Positions 13,860 through 25,144 of a stretch of DNA of 64,000 nucleotides are shown here, piece after piece. The translations under genes were made by a program, and so were the position numbers. This DNA is from Hygrophila difformis (Eukaryota; Streptophyta; Magnoliopsida; Lamiales; Acanthaceae). Under the pieces are notes generated by a model that worked only from the letters and a program-made list of their open reading frames with translations, ran no database searches and was not told where the DNA came from. The stretch lies in contig JAOANR010000006.1 in the NCBI GenBank assembly GCA_030278955.1, forward strand, positions 51,426,915-51,490,914. The letters are read 5' to 3'. The stretch's first letter is position 1. Each line of letters begins with the position of its first letter.

Positions 13860-13979
13860 GGGAATATTTGGGAGCGAGCAGATCCGCTAGCAGATAACAG
13901 ATTTGAAAAGCAGATTGTTTCACAGTTCTCTCTCCGAATCCGTTATCCGCTAGCGGATTCGCTAACTTCCAAATATCCC
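13860..13979. mobile_element. MITE with GGGAATATTTGGGAG ends
   Basis: A 120-bp element with terminal inverted repeats GGGAATATTTGGGAG (left) and GGGATATTTGGAAG (right, inverted). The inner arms CCGCTAGCAGATAACAG and CTGTT...CCGCTAGCGGATTCGC are also near-palindromic. Flanks read ATATA/ATAG. It sits between the DXO1-like relic and the aldolase gene. Confidence 0.7.
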
Positions 13980-14154
13980 ATAGTATATCATAATTCTAGA
14001 ATGAACTATTCTCCTCATCAAAACATACATCATAATTTTCGAAAGCATGTCCAAAATGTTCGCATCCCCGACCTTGGAAAATGGAAGCTTGCTCACTTTA
14101 TTCTTTTAATATTCTTTTTGAAGCCGAAGAAATGAGTGGTAGGAGGGTGAGAGC

Positions 14155-14337
14155 CCTCAACCATATAAATTGATAATGAAGTATAGGAGGGACACACAAA
14201 TTATATAAATTGAGAGCCAGTGACACACAAATTATATAAATTGATAATGAAGTATAGGAGGGACTGTGGGAGGATCGAACCCTCAACCATAATGTTCCAA
14301 GATATTGATTTGACAACTTGGACAAGTCTTCATTTCC
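14155..14337 (-). repeat. tRNA-derived SINE-like repeat
   Basis: Read on the minus strand, a tRNA-like head is followed by GGTTCGATCCT, a good RNA polymerase III B-box, then a body that is partly duplicated (the AAATTGATAATGAAGTATAG segment occurs twice, near 14166 and 14236 on the plus strand). The A-box is weak. Layout resembles plant SINEs; family not assigned. Confidence 0.45.
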
Positions 14338-14627
14338 TACCGGTAAATTCCTTCCCTTCTTTAAAAATTTAGAATGTGAAAATTATAAAATAAATTCATC
14401 CCGTTTAGACAGGCTTAAAATGATGTTATGGACAAAATATAAATATGTTGGGGAACAAAGGTCGGATCTCCATAGACCAGCCTAATTTTAGACCTAAATA
14501 AATAAATAAATAAAATAGTAACACTGCATGAGGAGTAATTACTGAATGAACAGAGAAGACGGGGATACTTGGTACAGGAATTTCTCAGTACGCGCCAATT
14601 TCGATGACCCGCGTTTCCTTCATCTAC

Positions 14628-14635
14628 TATATAAA
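14628..14635 (+). promoter_or_regulatory. TATA box of the aldolase gene
   Basis: TATATAAA lies 110 bp upstream of the aldolase start codon, followed by a pyrimidine-rich stretch (CTTCTCC, TTCTTCC) typical of a plant transcription start and 5' leader. Position and sequence fit a core promoter. Confidence 0.7.
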
Positions 14636-14744
14636 CCCTTCTCCGCGCGCTCTCCTTCTTCCACCACCCACCTCTCGTTTTTTCTTTCTTCTTTGTTTCT
14701 TCTTGTTGTTTCCGTCTTCAATCGGTGTAAATTATCGTGTAATT

Positions 14745-17703
14745 ATGTCTTGCTACAAGGGAAAGTACGCCGGTATGTTCGCATTCTTCCTCAAATTGAT
14801 GGTTTTGGCTGGTTAATTGAGTGCGTTACGCGGTACAGGATTTTGATGTTTTAGTAGATTTGAATTGCAATGGAATAATCGATTTATTGTGTCTCCTGTT
14901 GTTATCGTTGTTGATTTTGAGGTTTTGAGCTTTGATTTCGATCGTAGTTTAGGATTTGGGGGAATTCTGTTGTGAACTGAGAGTTTTAGCTGGGTTAGCA
15001 TCATCGATCTATTTGATTTGAATTTTGGAATTACGAATGACGAACATTTCTGCAAAAAGATGAAAATTCTATTATGCATAGATCAAGGGTGTTAGGGGTG
15101 GGCAAAAAATCCGAACCGAACTGTTGAACCGCTGATCCGAATCGAATCCGAATCGAATTTTCGGTTAACCGGGGTGTTCGGTTCGGTTACAAATACCTCA
15201 ACGCAGGTATTTGTTCGGTTCGGTTCGGTTTCAGTTTTTACAAAAAATTTACCCCGGTTAACCGAACCGAACCGAATATATAATAAAATTTTAATTTTTA
15301 TATATTATTATATTTATACCCACGTGACTTCCAAAACTAAATTTAATATAATAATAATAATATTAAAACTACCTCTGTAACCCACACTAACCCTAATATC
15401 TATCAGTGTCAAGTAAGTTTCTCTCCAGCGCCGCCTTCGCCTCTATCCCCCTTCCCTTCCAAGCCACCTCGTCAGTCACCATCCATCAGCCTCTACGTTC
15501 CGGCAAGGCAGCGAACAATCCTTCAGATTTGTCCTCTTCTCTTTGTTCTCCCATTCTGTGAAGCCTCCTCTCCAAGTGTCCATCGCCGCTCATCCCGCCT
15601 TCTCCTCCCAAAAGCTGCCGCTCGTTCAAACCAACTCGATTTCACTTTTCAAAACCTAAGCTTTTAAATCAAATCTCCTGGCCGCCGCTCGTTCTGTTCG
15701 ATTCTTCCAGCGGGCAACAACGAATCGATTTTACTCTTTGCGTGACAGAAGTTGCTCCACGAAAACCTCCGTCATTGCTCGCCCAACACAGACGCCTCTC
15801 ACCTTCTCCGACAAACGCTGCGATGCTGACTGACGCCCACGACGTTCCTCCGTCTTTGCCCTCGCACCTCTCTCTGACTGAATGGCGATACCCCCTTACT
15901 CTCACGACTCTTACTCTACACCACTGGTGGTCCTTTCGAGGTAGATATTGGCTTTCTTATCTGCATTGTTTGGATGTGGTATTATTCACTACAACTTTGA
16001 ACAGTTTGTGTTTTATGGATTTATGGGTTAATGGTTTAAAAGTAGAGCTGATGCCGTGGATTGATACCTTGAAGCCTTGATGTTTTTATTGATTTCTTGC
16101 TGTTATGCATTGTAAAAAAATTGTAACAAATGCCTTCATAGTTTGTTGTTGTCTTTCTACTTTTAAGAAATGAAAGGGAATGAGTTTCTTGTTCATGGAT
16201 TCCAATCGTTCACTTGTCTTGTGAAGGTGATTTTAAATTTGATTTTGCTGGTATGGGTTTTGGATTTGGGAACAGGTTGGAAAAAACATAACTCCGATTC
16301 GGTTCGGTTCGAATTATTCGCAAATAGTATAATTTTTTTCGGTTAACTGAAATTTTGGTTAACCGAATTTTTCGGTTCAGTTTCGGTTAGTATTTTCGAA
16401 TATTTGCTCGGTTCGATTCGGTTAACAAATACCTGAAAAAATTCGAATACTCGAACCGTGCCCACCCCTAAAGGGTGTATATTAGAAATGCTGATGGGTT
16501 AATTTTCCTTGAGAAATACAGAAGCGACAGTTTCGATTTCGTTTTGTTTTCATTTGTGCAGATGAGCTTATTAAGAATGTTGAATACATTGGAACCCCTG
16601 GAAAGGGTATCCTAGCAGCCGATGAGTCGACCGGCACGATTGGCAAGCGTTTTGCCAGCATTAATGTCGAAAATAATGAATCAAACAGGAGGGCTCTGCG
16701 TGAGCTTCTTTTTACAGCTCCAGGAGCCCTTCAATACCTCAGTGGAGTCATCCTCTTTGAGGAAACTCTGTATCAGAAAACTGCTTCAGGTACACATTAT
16801 ATCATCAATTTTGGAAGACTTTAATTGCAAGTTGATAGGCATCCATATACTACTATGAAATTATCAATGTGGATATTTGCAGGCAAGTTATTCGTTGATG
16901 TCATGAAAGAGGGTGGTGTACTCCCCGGGATCAAGGTTGACAAGGGCACAGTTGAACTTCCCGGAACCAATGGCGAGACGACCACCCAAGGGCTCGATGA
17001 TCTCGGTCAGAGATGCCAGCAGTACTACAAAGCCGGTGCTAGGTTTGCCAAATGGCGAGCCGTGCTCAAGATTGGTCCAAACGAGCCCTCCCCGCTTGCC
17101 ATCCATGAAAACGCCTATGGCCTTGCACGCTATGCCATGATCTGCCAGGAAAACGGCCTGGTCCCCATTGTAGAGCCGGAGATCCTTGTGGATGGGTCAC
17201 ATGACATTGACAAGTGCGCGGACGTAACTGAACGTGTCCTGGCTGCTTGCTACAAGGCGCTCAATGATCACCACGTCCTCCTAGAGGGTACCCTATTGAA
17301 GCCGAACATGGTCACCCCTGGCTCGGACTCCAAAAAGGCAAGTCCAGAGGTCATTGCTGAGTACACAGTGCGCGCCCTTCAACGCACCATGCCTGCTGCA
17401 GTCCCAGCTGTTGTGTTCCTTTCCGGTGGGCAGAGCGAAGAGGAGGCCACAGTGAACCTCAACGCCATGGATGCACTCAAGACCAAGAAGCCATGGTCAC
17501 TCACTTTCTCATACGGCCGTGCCCTGCAGCAAAGCACCCTCAAGGCTTGGTCTGGGAAGGCAGAAAACGTCGACAAGGCCAAGAAAAACTTTGTTATACG
17601 ATGCAAGGCCAACTCGGAAGCAACCCTTGGAACCTATAAAGGCGACGCTGCTTCAAGTGAGGGCGCCTCCGAAAGCCTCCATGTTAAGGACTACAAGTAT
17701 TAG
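14745..17703 (+). CDS. Fructose-bisphosphate aldolase, class I, cytosolic
   Basis: Three exons (14745-14772, 16562-16789, 16883-17703) join in phase to 1077 nt, 358 aa plus stop, the usual length of plant cytosolic aldolase. The enzyme reversibly cleaves fructose-1,6-bisphosphate into dihydroxyacetone phosphate and glyceraldehyde-3-phosphate in glycolysis and gluconeogenesis. The start [15 protein letters not shown] has no transit peptide, arguing for the cytosol. Conserved features: [14 protein letters not shown] near residue 30, [19 protein letters not shown], the Schiff-base lysine in [23 protein letters not shown], and the C-terminal HVKDYKY with terminal Tyr. Introns are GT-AG. Intron 1 (14773-16561) is enlarged by a 1378-bp hAT-type element. 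Intron 2 is short (16790-16882). No internal stop or frameshift. The paralog number (FBA4-8 type) cannot be decided here. Confidence 0.97.
15093..16470. mobile_element. Non-autonomous hAT-type element in aldolase intron 1
   Basis: The element is 1378 bp, bounded by terminal inverted repeats TAGGGGTGGGCA (left) and TGCCCACCCCTA (right). It is flanked by a perfect 8-bp target duplication AAGGGTGT (15085-15092 and 16471-16478), diagnostic of hAT transposition. Both subterminal zones are packed with CGAACCGAA/GGTTCGGTT units in both orientations, near 15115-15275 and 16294-16455. The central part is noncoding for transposase; its longest frames show no hAT domain. The same ends recur at 21922-22702 and 59150-59755. 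Confidence 0.93.
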
Positions 17704-17969
17704 GTCATACGCGGTTGATTTAGTGCGCGTACCGCCTCTTCATGAGAATCCCCCAAGCATAGCTCGGCCCATTCTTGAATTTTTTAACAATTTGTCTGTA
17801 TCTTCATATACTTTATTTTGTAATAACAAGGTAGATCAACATTATTACCAGATGTTTTAGGATGTTGGCATCAAATCTCCCCCGAATAGGACTAGTGTAA
17901 CTTTGAATTTGGAATAGTTTTACTTCTTTCTATTTCATAATTTGGATTACTATTTTCATAATTTGAATT
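17704..17969 (+). other. Aldolase 3' untranslated and downstream region
   Basis: A/T-rich sequence following the aldolase stop codon, with no coding potential; it includes a TTTATTTTGTAATAA stretch near 17812 that could serve polyadenylation. It ends where the copia LTR remnant begins, 267 bp after the stop. Confidence 0.5.
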
Positions 17970-18206
17970 GGGAGATCCGTATGTGCGTCCATTTGTGTGC
18001 TTGGAAATTATTCGTAGTTGCATATTGCAGATCTACAGACATAGACGAAAAGAACCAAGTTTCCAATCAGACGTTGTTGCAGATCTACTTTGGAAATGTA
18101 TTTTTCGTAACCATTCTAGTAGATATATTATAATACCATGTATGTATGTGTTGGCATCCAATAACGATCCCTGGGAACGGACCACCTTCATAGGTGTGTT
18201 CCATCA
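17970..18206 (+). repeat. 5' LTR remnant of the copia element
   Basis: From GGGAGATCCGTATG to TGTGTTCCATCA this is the terminal part of the LTR seen complete at 31878-33271. It directly abuts aldolase downstream DNA on its left. Confidence 0.92.
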
Positions 18207-18208
18207 AT

Positions 18209-18221
18209 TGGTATCAGAGCC
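18209..18221 (+). other. Copia primer-binding site
   Basis: TGGTATCAGAGCC, complementary to the 3' end of initiator methionine tRNA, lies 2 bp after the LTR end, the standard priming site for many plant copia elements. Confidence 0.9.
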
Positions 18222-19773
18222 GTAGGTGTGTTTCATGTGTTGTATGTTTTCCGTCGCACCCCTACTGTTTTGTAGTAAACGTTTTTCCCACCAGATAATA
18301 AGTGTGGGTAGATTAGGCGTTTTTCATAGATCAAATGTATATAGGATTTTCATGTAATTTTCATATTATGTAATGTAATGATGGAGATGGGCATGAAAAA
18401 GAGCAAACAGAGACGATTTCACATGAAAAGGCGGCGGACCGGCGGCGAACCGGTGGCGGCGGCGGCGGCGGCAGCGGAATCGGTGGCTGGGCAGACGGCG
18501 GGGCTGGTGGTGGCGGCTGCAGGGTTGATGGAAAAACTAAGGTTTTGGCCCAATGGGCCGAAATACTAGGGTTTCCATCGGCAGAAACAGTTTGGGCCGT
18601 AACTTTTGCCTCGGATGTCCGTTTTGGGCCCATGATACCTTTTCGGAAACTTCGCGGCAAGATCTACAGGCGTCATGGTAAGACCATGACCGAAAATCTC
18701 GGCCCCAGATTCGGATGTTTGACAGACTTTATTCGCCAATCTTTAAAGTTGGACGTCCGGTGAAGTTTCATCGCATTGCATGAGAGGCAGATCCAGGCAT
18801 CGTTCGGCGCCCTTTTGAATGTTGTAATAGTTATTTTAGGCTATTAGATAGGTTCTTGGGCTGCACAGGATTGCTTTATTTTATTGCTTTCTTTATTTGC
18901 TTTGTTGATGTGATATTAAATTTAAATATAAATTTATAGATAAATTTAAATTTAAATTTAAACATGCTAGAAATCACGTTGTAAGTAGCCTTGAATTATG
19001 TTGTTTTAATTCTAGTGGCATGCTAGGGCTTATGTGATTTGCATGTTAGGAGCATGTTAGGAATTTAATTATTTCTTGATGCATGCTACGGAAAAACCTA
19101 CAAGTTAAATGACTAAGTCAAAATTATTGAATTTTAATTAATTCACGGGCCTCCACAATTGATCTCTATGTAAAGTGATTGTCATACGCGTGGCCCATGG
19201 GGTCTCTCCCTAACGGATGTTGACTTTCACAAGTTTACTAGATGAGATTTCTAATTTAATGATTTAATTTTAGTAAAGTGAGTGGCATACGCATGACCCA
19301 TGGGGTCTCCTCCCTAAAGGATGTGCCATGCATAAGTTTACTAGAAAAATTATTTCAAGATAACTAGAGGAGATTACTCACATGCGATATGACTACCCCA
19401 TCGGTCGCGTATTAATTGTGCATAATTATCCTTAAGGTTAAATTGTGGTCAAGACTTAGATGTGAATTTTAACATAACCCCCAACGGGGTCCCTGTTTTT
19501 ATTTACATGGGCAGTTTTAAAAGATCGACAATTAATTTCATTCGTCATAAGGATAAGTTGATGAGATAATGAAATTAGAGGCTGGGTGCCTGTTTAATAA
19601 ATGCATGTGTAAACGTCCATCCTAACATGGCTTGCACATTCATTTATTGAGCTGTCGAGGAATGCATAATTCCAATGGTTTTGAGGTTTTTCATGTTATT
19701 ATGCTTTCATGAGAATGTGAATAAATTGCTTATACTTATGTGTTTGCATGTTTTATTTATTTCAGTCGTCAAC
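18222..19773 (+). other. Copia untranslated leader
   Basis: About 1.55 kb without coding sequence between primer-binding site and gag start. It contains a GC-rich GGCGGCGG patch (18430-18520) and two copies of a GTGGCATACGC-CCCATGGGGTCTC-like unit near 19175-19215 and 19281-19310. Confidence 0.65.
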
Positions 19774-21921
19774 ATGTCGTTCAATCCACTTATGACTATT
19801 CTCACTCAAAACAAATTGACCGGTCCAAATTATTTGGACTGGAAATGAAATCTGGATATTGTCCTTGTCGCTGAAGAGTACAAATTTGTGCTCACTACTC
19901 CTGCTCCAGCGGCCCTGACTAATAGTTCCACCCAAGAAGAAAGGGAGGCTCATCGGAAGTGGCATAAGGCAAATGAGATGGCTTGTTGCTATATATTGGC
20001 CTCTATGACCAATGTACTGCAACAGCAGCATCAATGTATGCCTACTGCTACTGAGATGATGTTGAGTCTCAAGGAGCTTTTTGGTGAGTCAAACAGGTCT
20101 GCGAGGTTTGAGGCAATGAGGAAGATTATGACTTCTTCTATGCCAGAGGGAGGGTCAGTGCATGAGCATGTTCTCAAGATAATGGAAAATTTGAATGAGA
20201 TAGAGCTGCTCGGGGGTAGTATTGATGGTGAAACCAAGATCGATATTATCCTGCACTCACTCCCTAAGTCCTATGAGAACTTCCGCCTCAATGTCATCCT
20301 CACTAAGAGGAACTATACACTAGCTGAGCTTCTAGTGGACTTGGTTGCGGCAGAAGGTCTTATGGGAAGTACTCCACAGGCTCTAGTTTCTGTACATGCT
20401 GGACCTTCTTCGTCTAAGGGCGAGAAGAAGAAAAAGCCCATTAAGAAAAAGAGCAGTGGAAATGCTGGGAACAGTGGGAGCAAGACGGTTGCGCCTTCTG
20501 GTGGCGTGAAGAAACCAAAAGGAAAGTGCTTCAAGTGCGGCAAGACGGGACACTGGAAAGCTGATTTTCATCTTCTAAAGGGCAAAAATGGTACGCCTCT
20601 TGTATTAGTTGTCGAAACATGCTTTGCGGCTAGTTCTACCAGTTCATGGGTAGTAGATACTGGAGCCACTGATCATGTTTGTTATACTTTGCAGGGCTTT
20701 CTGCAAACAAGGCAGCTGAGTGAGGGCGAGGTTACCATTCGCTTGGGAAATGCATCGCGAGTGGCGGTGGTTGCAGTGGGAGATGTGCACTTATCTTTTT
20801 CTGATTCTGTTTTAGTTTTGAAGAACGTTTTATTTGTGCCTAGTTTTCAAAAGAATTTAATTTCAGTTTCAAAACTTTATAAGGATGGATATTCAGTTGT
20901 TTTAAATGAAGATTCTATTATTATTATGAGAAACAACAGTGTTATCTGTTCTGGCACGATGGAAAACGATCATTATTCTATTACTTGTGCACAACAAATT
21001 GAAACTCAAGTTCATGCATCTACATCATTAAACAAGAGAAAAGAACCTTCTAAAATGAATCAAACATATTTGTGGCACCTTAGACTTGGTCATGTCAATC
21101 TAAGGAGGATCCAAAGACTGGTAAGCAGTAGTTTTATGGGCTCTCTCCAAGTGGAACCATTCGCAGTCTGCAAATCCTGCCTGGAAGGCAAGATGACCTC
21201 AAGGCCTTATAAGGCCCAAGGTAATAGGGCCAATGATGTGTTAGAATTGATTCACTCTGATGTATGTGGGCCTATGTCAATTCAAGCTAGGGGTGGTTTC
21301 GAGTATTTTGTCATTTTTATTGATGATTACCCGAGATATGGATACATATACTTGATGTGCCGCAAGTCTGAATGCTTTGACAAGTTCAGAGAATTTAAGG
21401 CAGAAGTGGAGAACCGTCAAGGTAAGAGTATCAAGTCACTGTGGTCTGATCGTGGTGGCGAGTACCTTAGCACTGAATTTAGGCAATACTTGTTAGAGAA
21501 TGGGATAAGATCCCACTTGACTGCACCTGGTACTCCGCAACAGAATGGTGTAGCCGAAAGAAGGAATAGGACTCTGTTAGATATGGTGAGATCGATGATG
21601 AGCTACGCCTCCCTACCCATCTCTTTTTGGGGATATGCCTTGGAAACAGCAGCGTACATACTGAACTTCGTGCCTTCTAAATCAGTTCCAAAGACTCCAA
21701 TGGAATTGTGGTTCGGGCGAAGGCCTAGTATGAACCACATTCGGATTTGGGGTTGCCCAACACATGTGTTGGACAGGGAAGCTGACAAGTTGGCACCTAG
21801 GACGGAAGTGTGACTATTTGGAGACTACCCCAAAGGAACGAGAGGGGGTTATTTTTATAGTCCTAGAGATCATAAGGTAGTGGTTAGCACCAATGCCCGG
21901 TTCCTAGAAGAAGTCTATGTG

Positions 21922-22702
21922 TAGGGGTGGGCATCGGGTTCGGGTTAGTCGGGTACCCACCCCGAACCCGAAAAAAATTGTATTCGGGGTCGGGTTTTTT
22001 TTAATGGGAAATGTCGGGTTCGGGTACCCGAACACGAACCCAAAGTTCGGGTCGGGTATCGGGTCCTAAGTTTGGACCCGAATAACCTGAAGTCTTTTTT
22101 TTTTTTTACATTCCACAATTTTATAATTTTTTAAAAGTGCTTAAAACACTTAATAATTACCCAAGCCATTATCATTTAGTCTATACTATCACAATTATCA
22201 TATACAAATAGATATATACACAATCAAGTTTTTTTCTTCAGTATTTCTTCAAATATTTATTCAAATTCTTCACTTTTCATTATGTCTTTCTCAAATAAAA
22301 GAATTTATTAATTACTCTATTTGTCTAGATTTAGTAGTATTTGCTAAAAACCTCTTTATACGTGTTCGTAATTTTTTTAATGTGTAGTTAATCACATATA
22401 TATTTGTTATGGATGAATTAAATATTTAATTCTAGATTTCTTTGTTATTGATTATCCTTTGTGTAGACTGTATAGATAATACCCTTCGATGTTATTTATT
22501 TAATTCAATTTTTTTCATATATATTTTTTAAAAAAATAAAAAAAAAATTTAAAAAAAAAGTTGAGTAATTGGGTACCCGAAGTGGGTACCCGACCCGACA
22601 TGTCGGGTACCCACCAATGTCGGGTTTTGGTCGGGTATTTTAATTTCATACCCGAACCCGAATTATCCGAACCCGACAAACCCGACCCGATGCCCACCCC
22701 TA
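21922..22702. mobile_element. Non-autonomous hAT-type element in the copia frame
   Basis: 781 bp with terminal repeats TAGGGGTGGGCATCGGG and CCCGATGCCCACCCCTA. A 7-bp duplication CTATGTG (21915-21921 and 22704-22710) flanks it; the eighth base differs (T/A). The copia reading EVYV resumes SEHKS across the insertion, confirming the target. The subterminal zones are dense in CGGGTTCGGGTACCCG-type units; the centre is A/T-rich and noncoding. Same ends as the elements in aldolase intron 1 and NSF intron 12, but unrelated inner sequence. Confidence 0.92.
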
Positions 22703-23321
22703 ACTATGTGAGTGAGCATAAATCCAAGAGTGAGATTATTCTCAATGAGTTAAGAGGAGACAATCGCATACCGAGTGTACAAGAAGATATACCACAAAAT
22801 ACTGCACAACGTGTTGACACTGATGTCACCACAAATGAATCGCCTCGACGTAGTGGGAGGGTAACTCGCTTACCCAGTCGTTTCTTGTTAGTCGGAGAGT
22901 CTTCGGACTCGGTTTCCAGTGATGAACAAGAACCGGATCCTTGGACCTACAAGGAGGCGATCCAGGATGTCGATGCAGAAGCTTGGCAAAATGCCATGGA
23001 TTCTGAGATTGAATCCATACATACTATGGATGTATATGACCTTAAAGACCTTCCCAATGACAAAAAGGTCATTGGGTACAAATGGGTCTTTAGGCGAAAG
23101 AGGGACCTGACGGGAAGGTTACTACCTTCAAAGCACGGTTGGTGGCAAAGGGTTTCACTCAGAAAAGAGGGCATCGATTATGATGAAACTTTCTCACCAG
23201 TAGCCATGCTAAAGTCAATCTGGATACTCTTATCCATAGCTAGTCACATGGATTATGAAGTTTGGCAAATGGATGTAAAGACAGTTTTCCTTAACGGGAA
23301 TCTCGCCCTAACTACCTGGCG

Positions 23322-25010
23322 ATGGTGAATCCTTACCAGCCGCCCCACTATGCTGGTGAGGAGGATCCAGCTAAACTGGAAGAGTGGATCCGGACCTTCG
23401 ACAAGCTGCTGGGAGCAGTTAAATGTCCGGAAGGAGAAAGAGTGCATGTCGCCTCATACTACTTGGGAGGCGAAGCCGACGACTGGTGGTAGGCGACGCA
23501 AGCCAAACTGACTGAAGATGACGAGCCCTACTCGTGGATGGAGATGATGGAACTACTCAGGGATCGATTCTATCCCTTGAGTACTAAAGCTGCCATGTAC
23601 GAAGAGTTCCTGTCGCTGAAGCAATGAGGCCAAATGATGCAGGAATACTACACACGCTTCAAGGAGCTGGTGAGGTTCGCACCAAGGCTAGTGCCTACTG
23701 ATGCAGAAAAGGCACAAAAGTTCGAGATGGGACTGAACCAGTCCGTGCGCGAGGTGATCGCGGGGGTACACTACCCCGATTTGCAAGCTGTGTATGAACG
23801 CACTGTGGCGGTAGCACGTGTGCAGCAGCTGAAAAGAAGGGTGAGTGGAGAGTCCAGCAGGGGTCCCCAAGACAAGAGAAGCCGAGACTCAAGAAACGAG
23901 AACAACACTGGAAGGAACGAGCAGCGCAGAGGGTCGAATAGGCCCCAACAAAACAACACTGGGAGGAGGTTCAACCAGGAAGATCCGGTACCACCTTGCC
24001 CGAGATGTGGACGACCCCATCTGGCAAGGGGATGCCCGCAACAAGGCGCCTGTTACCGATGCGGTCGAATGGGTCACGTTCGACGGGATTGCCGGACTAG
24101 GCTCGAGAACATAACGAAGAGGGACGATTTGGTCGCGGGGCAAGAACAGCCTCAAAATCAAAACGGGCGAAACGGGAATAACCAAGGGTACAGACCCCCT
24201 CAAAATAGGCCGCAAAACCAGAACCAGAACCAACGACCTCCGCCCCCTCAGAATCAAAACCAGCAACAAAATCAGCAGCCGAATGCGAATCAGCAGGGCA
24301 ATCAGGGACGCCCTATGGGGAGGCTGAACGTGGTGAACCAAGCGGACGTGCCTGCGCAAGGAGAAGTGATGGCAGGTACATTTTATGTGTTGAATACGCC
24401 CCTTAGAATTCTGTTTGATTCTGGAGCTAGTTGCTCAATTATAGCATCAAGAATAGTGCCTGAGTTAGATCTACCTAAGTGCGAGAGAATTAGCTTAGGA
24501 ATTCAATTGCCTTCTGGAGAAGTAGTGTCTTGCTCTAAACGATATAACGGAATTCCTATAGTGATAAAGAACGTAGAATTCTTCGCGAACTTGGTAGAAT
24601 TTAACTTAAGAGACTTTGACATCATACTGGGGATGGATTGGCTATCCCAGTATAAATCGGTGATTGAATGCCAAAAGCAAAAGATCACCTTGTCAAAAAG
24701 TAGGGGAAAGAGAGTTATCTTTTACTCTCAGCCCCCTAAGAAAAGTAACAAAATCGTTAGTGCACTTAAACTAAGTAACTTGATGCGTAAGGGGTATGAA
24801 CTATATGCGTGCTATGTGCACAACCTTGAGGCGGAAGAGAACAAGGTTGATAGCATACCAGTGGTAAGAGAATACCCGGACGTGTTCCCTGAAGACGTTC
24901 CGGGCATGCCACCAGAGAGAGATCTTGAATTCACTATAGATCTCATTCCGGGGACAGAGCCTGTCTCAAAAGCTCCGTACCGGATGGCCCACTGGAAATG
25001 TAGGAGTTAA
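23322..25010 (+). pseudogene. Gypsy gag and protease, with stops and a frameshift
   Basis: From about 23322 the gag reads VNPYQPPHYAGEEDPAKLEE, with a stop (WW-TAG) near 23490 and another before 23634. The frame from 23634 is then open to 25010. It has a Gln/Asn-rich linker, two zinc knuckles (CPRCGRPHLARGC and CYRCGRMGHVRRDC), and the aspartic protease site LFDSGASCS. At about 24985 one C is missing compared with the expected MAPLEMQEL, giving MAHWKCRS and a stop, which cuts off the RT frame. Confidence 0.9.
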
Positions 25011-25144
25011 AGGAACAACTCGAGGAACTGTTAGGAAAAGGTTACATAAGACCGAGTACGTCCCCTTGGGGAGCACCGGTTTTATTCGTTAAGAAGAAAG
25101 ACGGAGGACTACGTCTTTGCATAGATTACCGGGGACTAAACCAA

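Noticed and set aside
15742..16080. 112-codon frame inside the hAT-type element of aldolase intron 1
   Set aside because: No hAT dimerisation or BED-finger motif; looks like untranslated leader-type sequence.
18209..18221. tRNA-like match TGGTATCAGAGCC (also on the minus strand near 39625 and 44916)
   Set aside because: These are primer-binding sites complementary to initiator tRNA; no cloverleaf can be formed from the surroundings.
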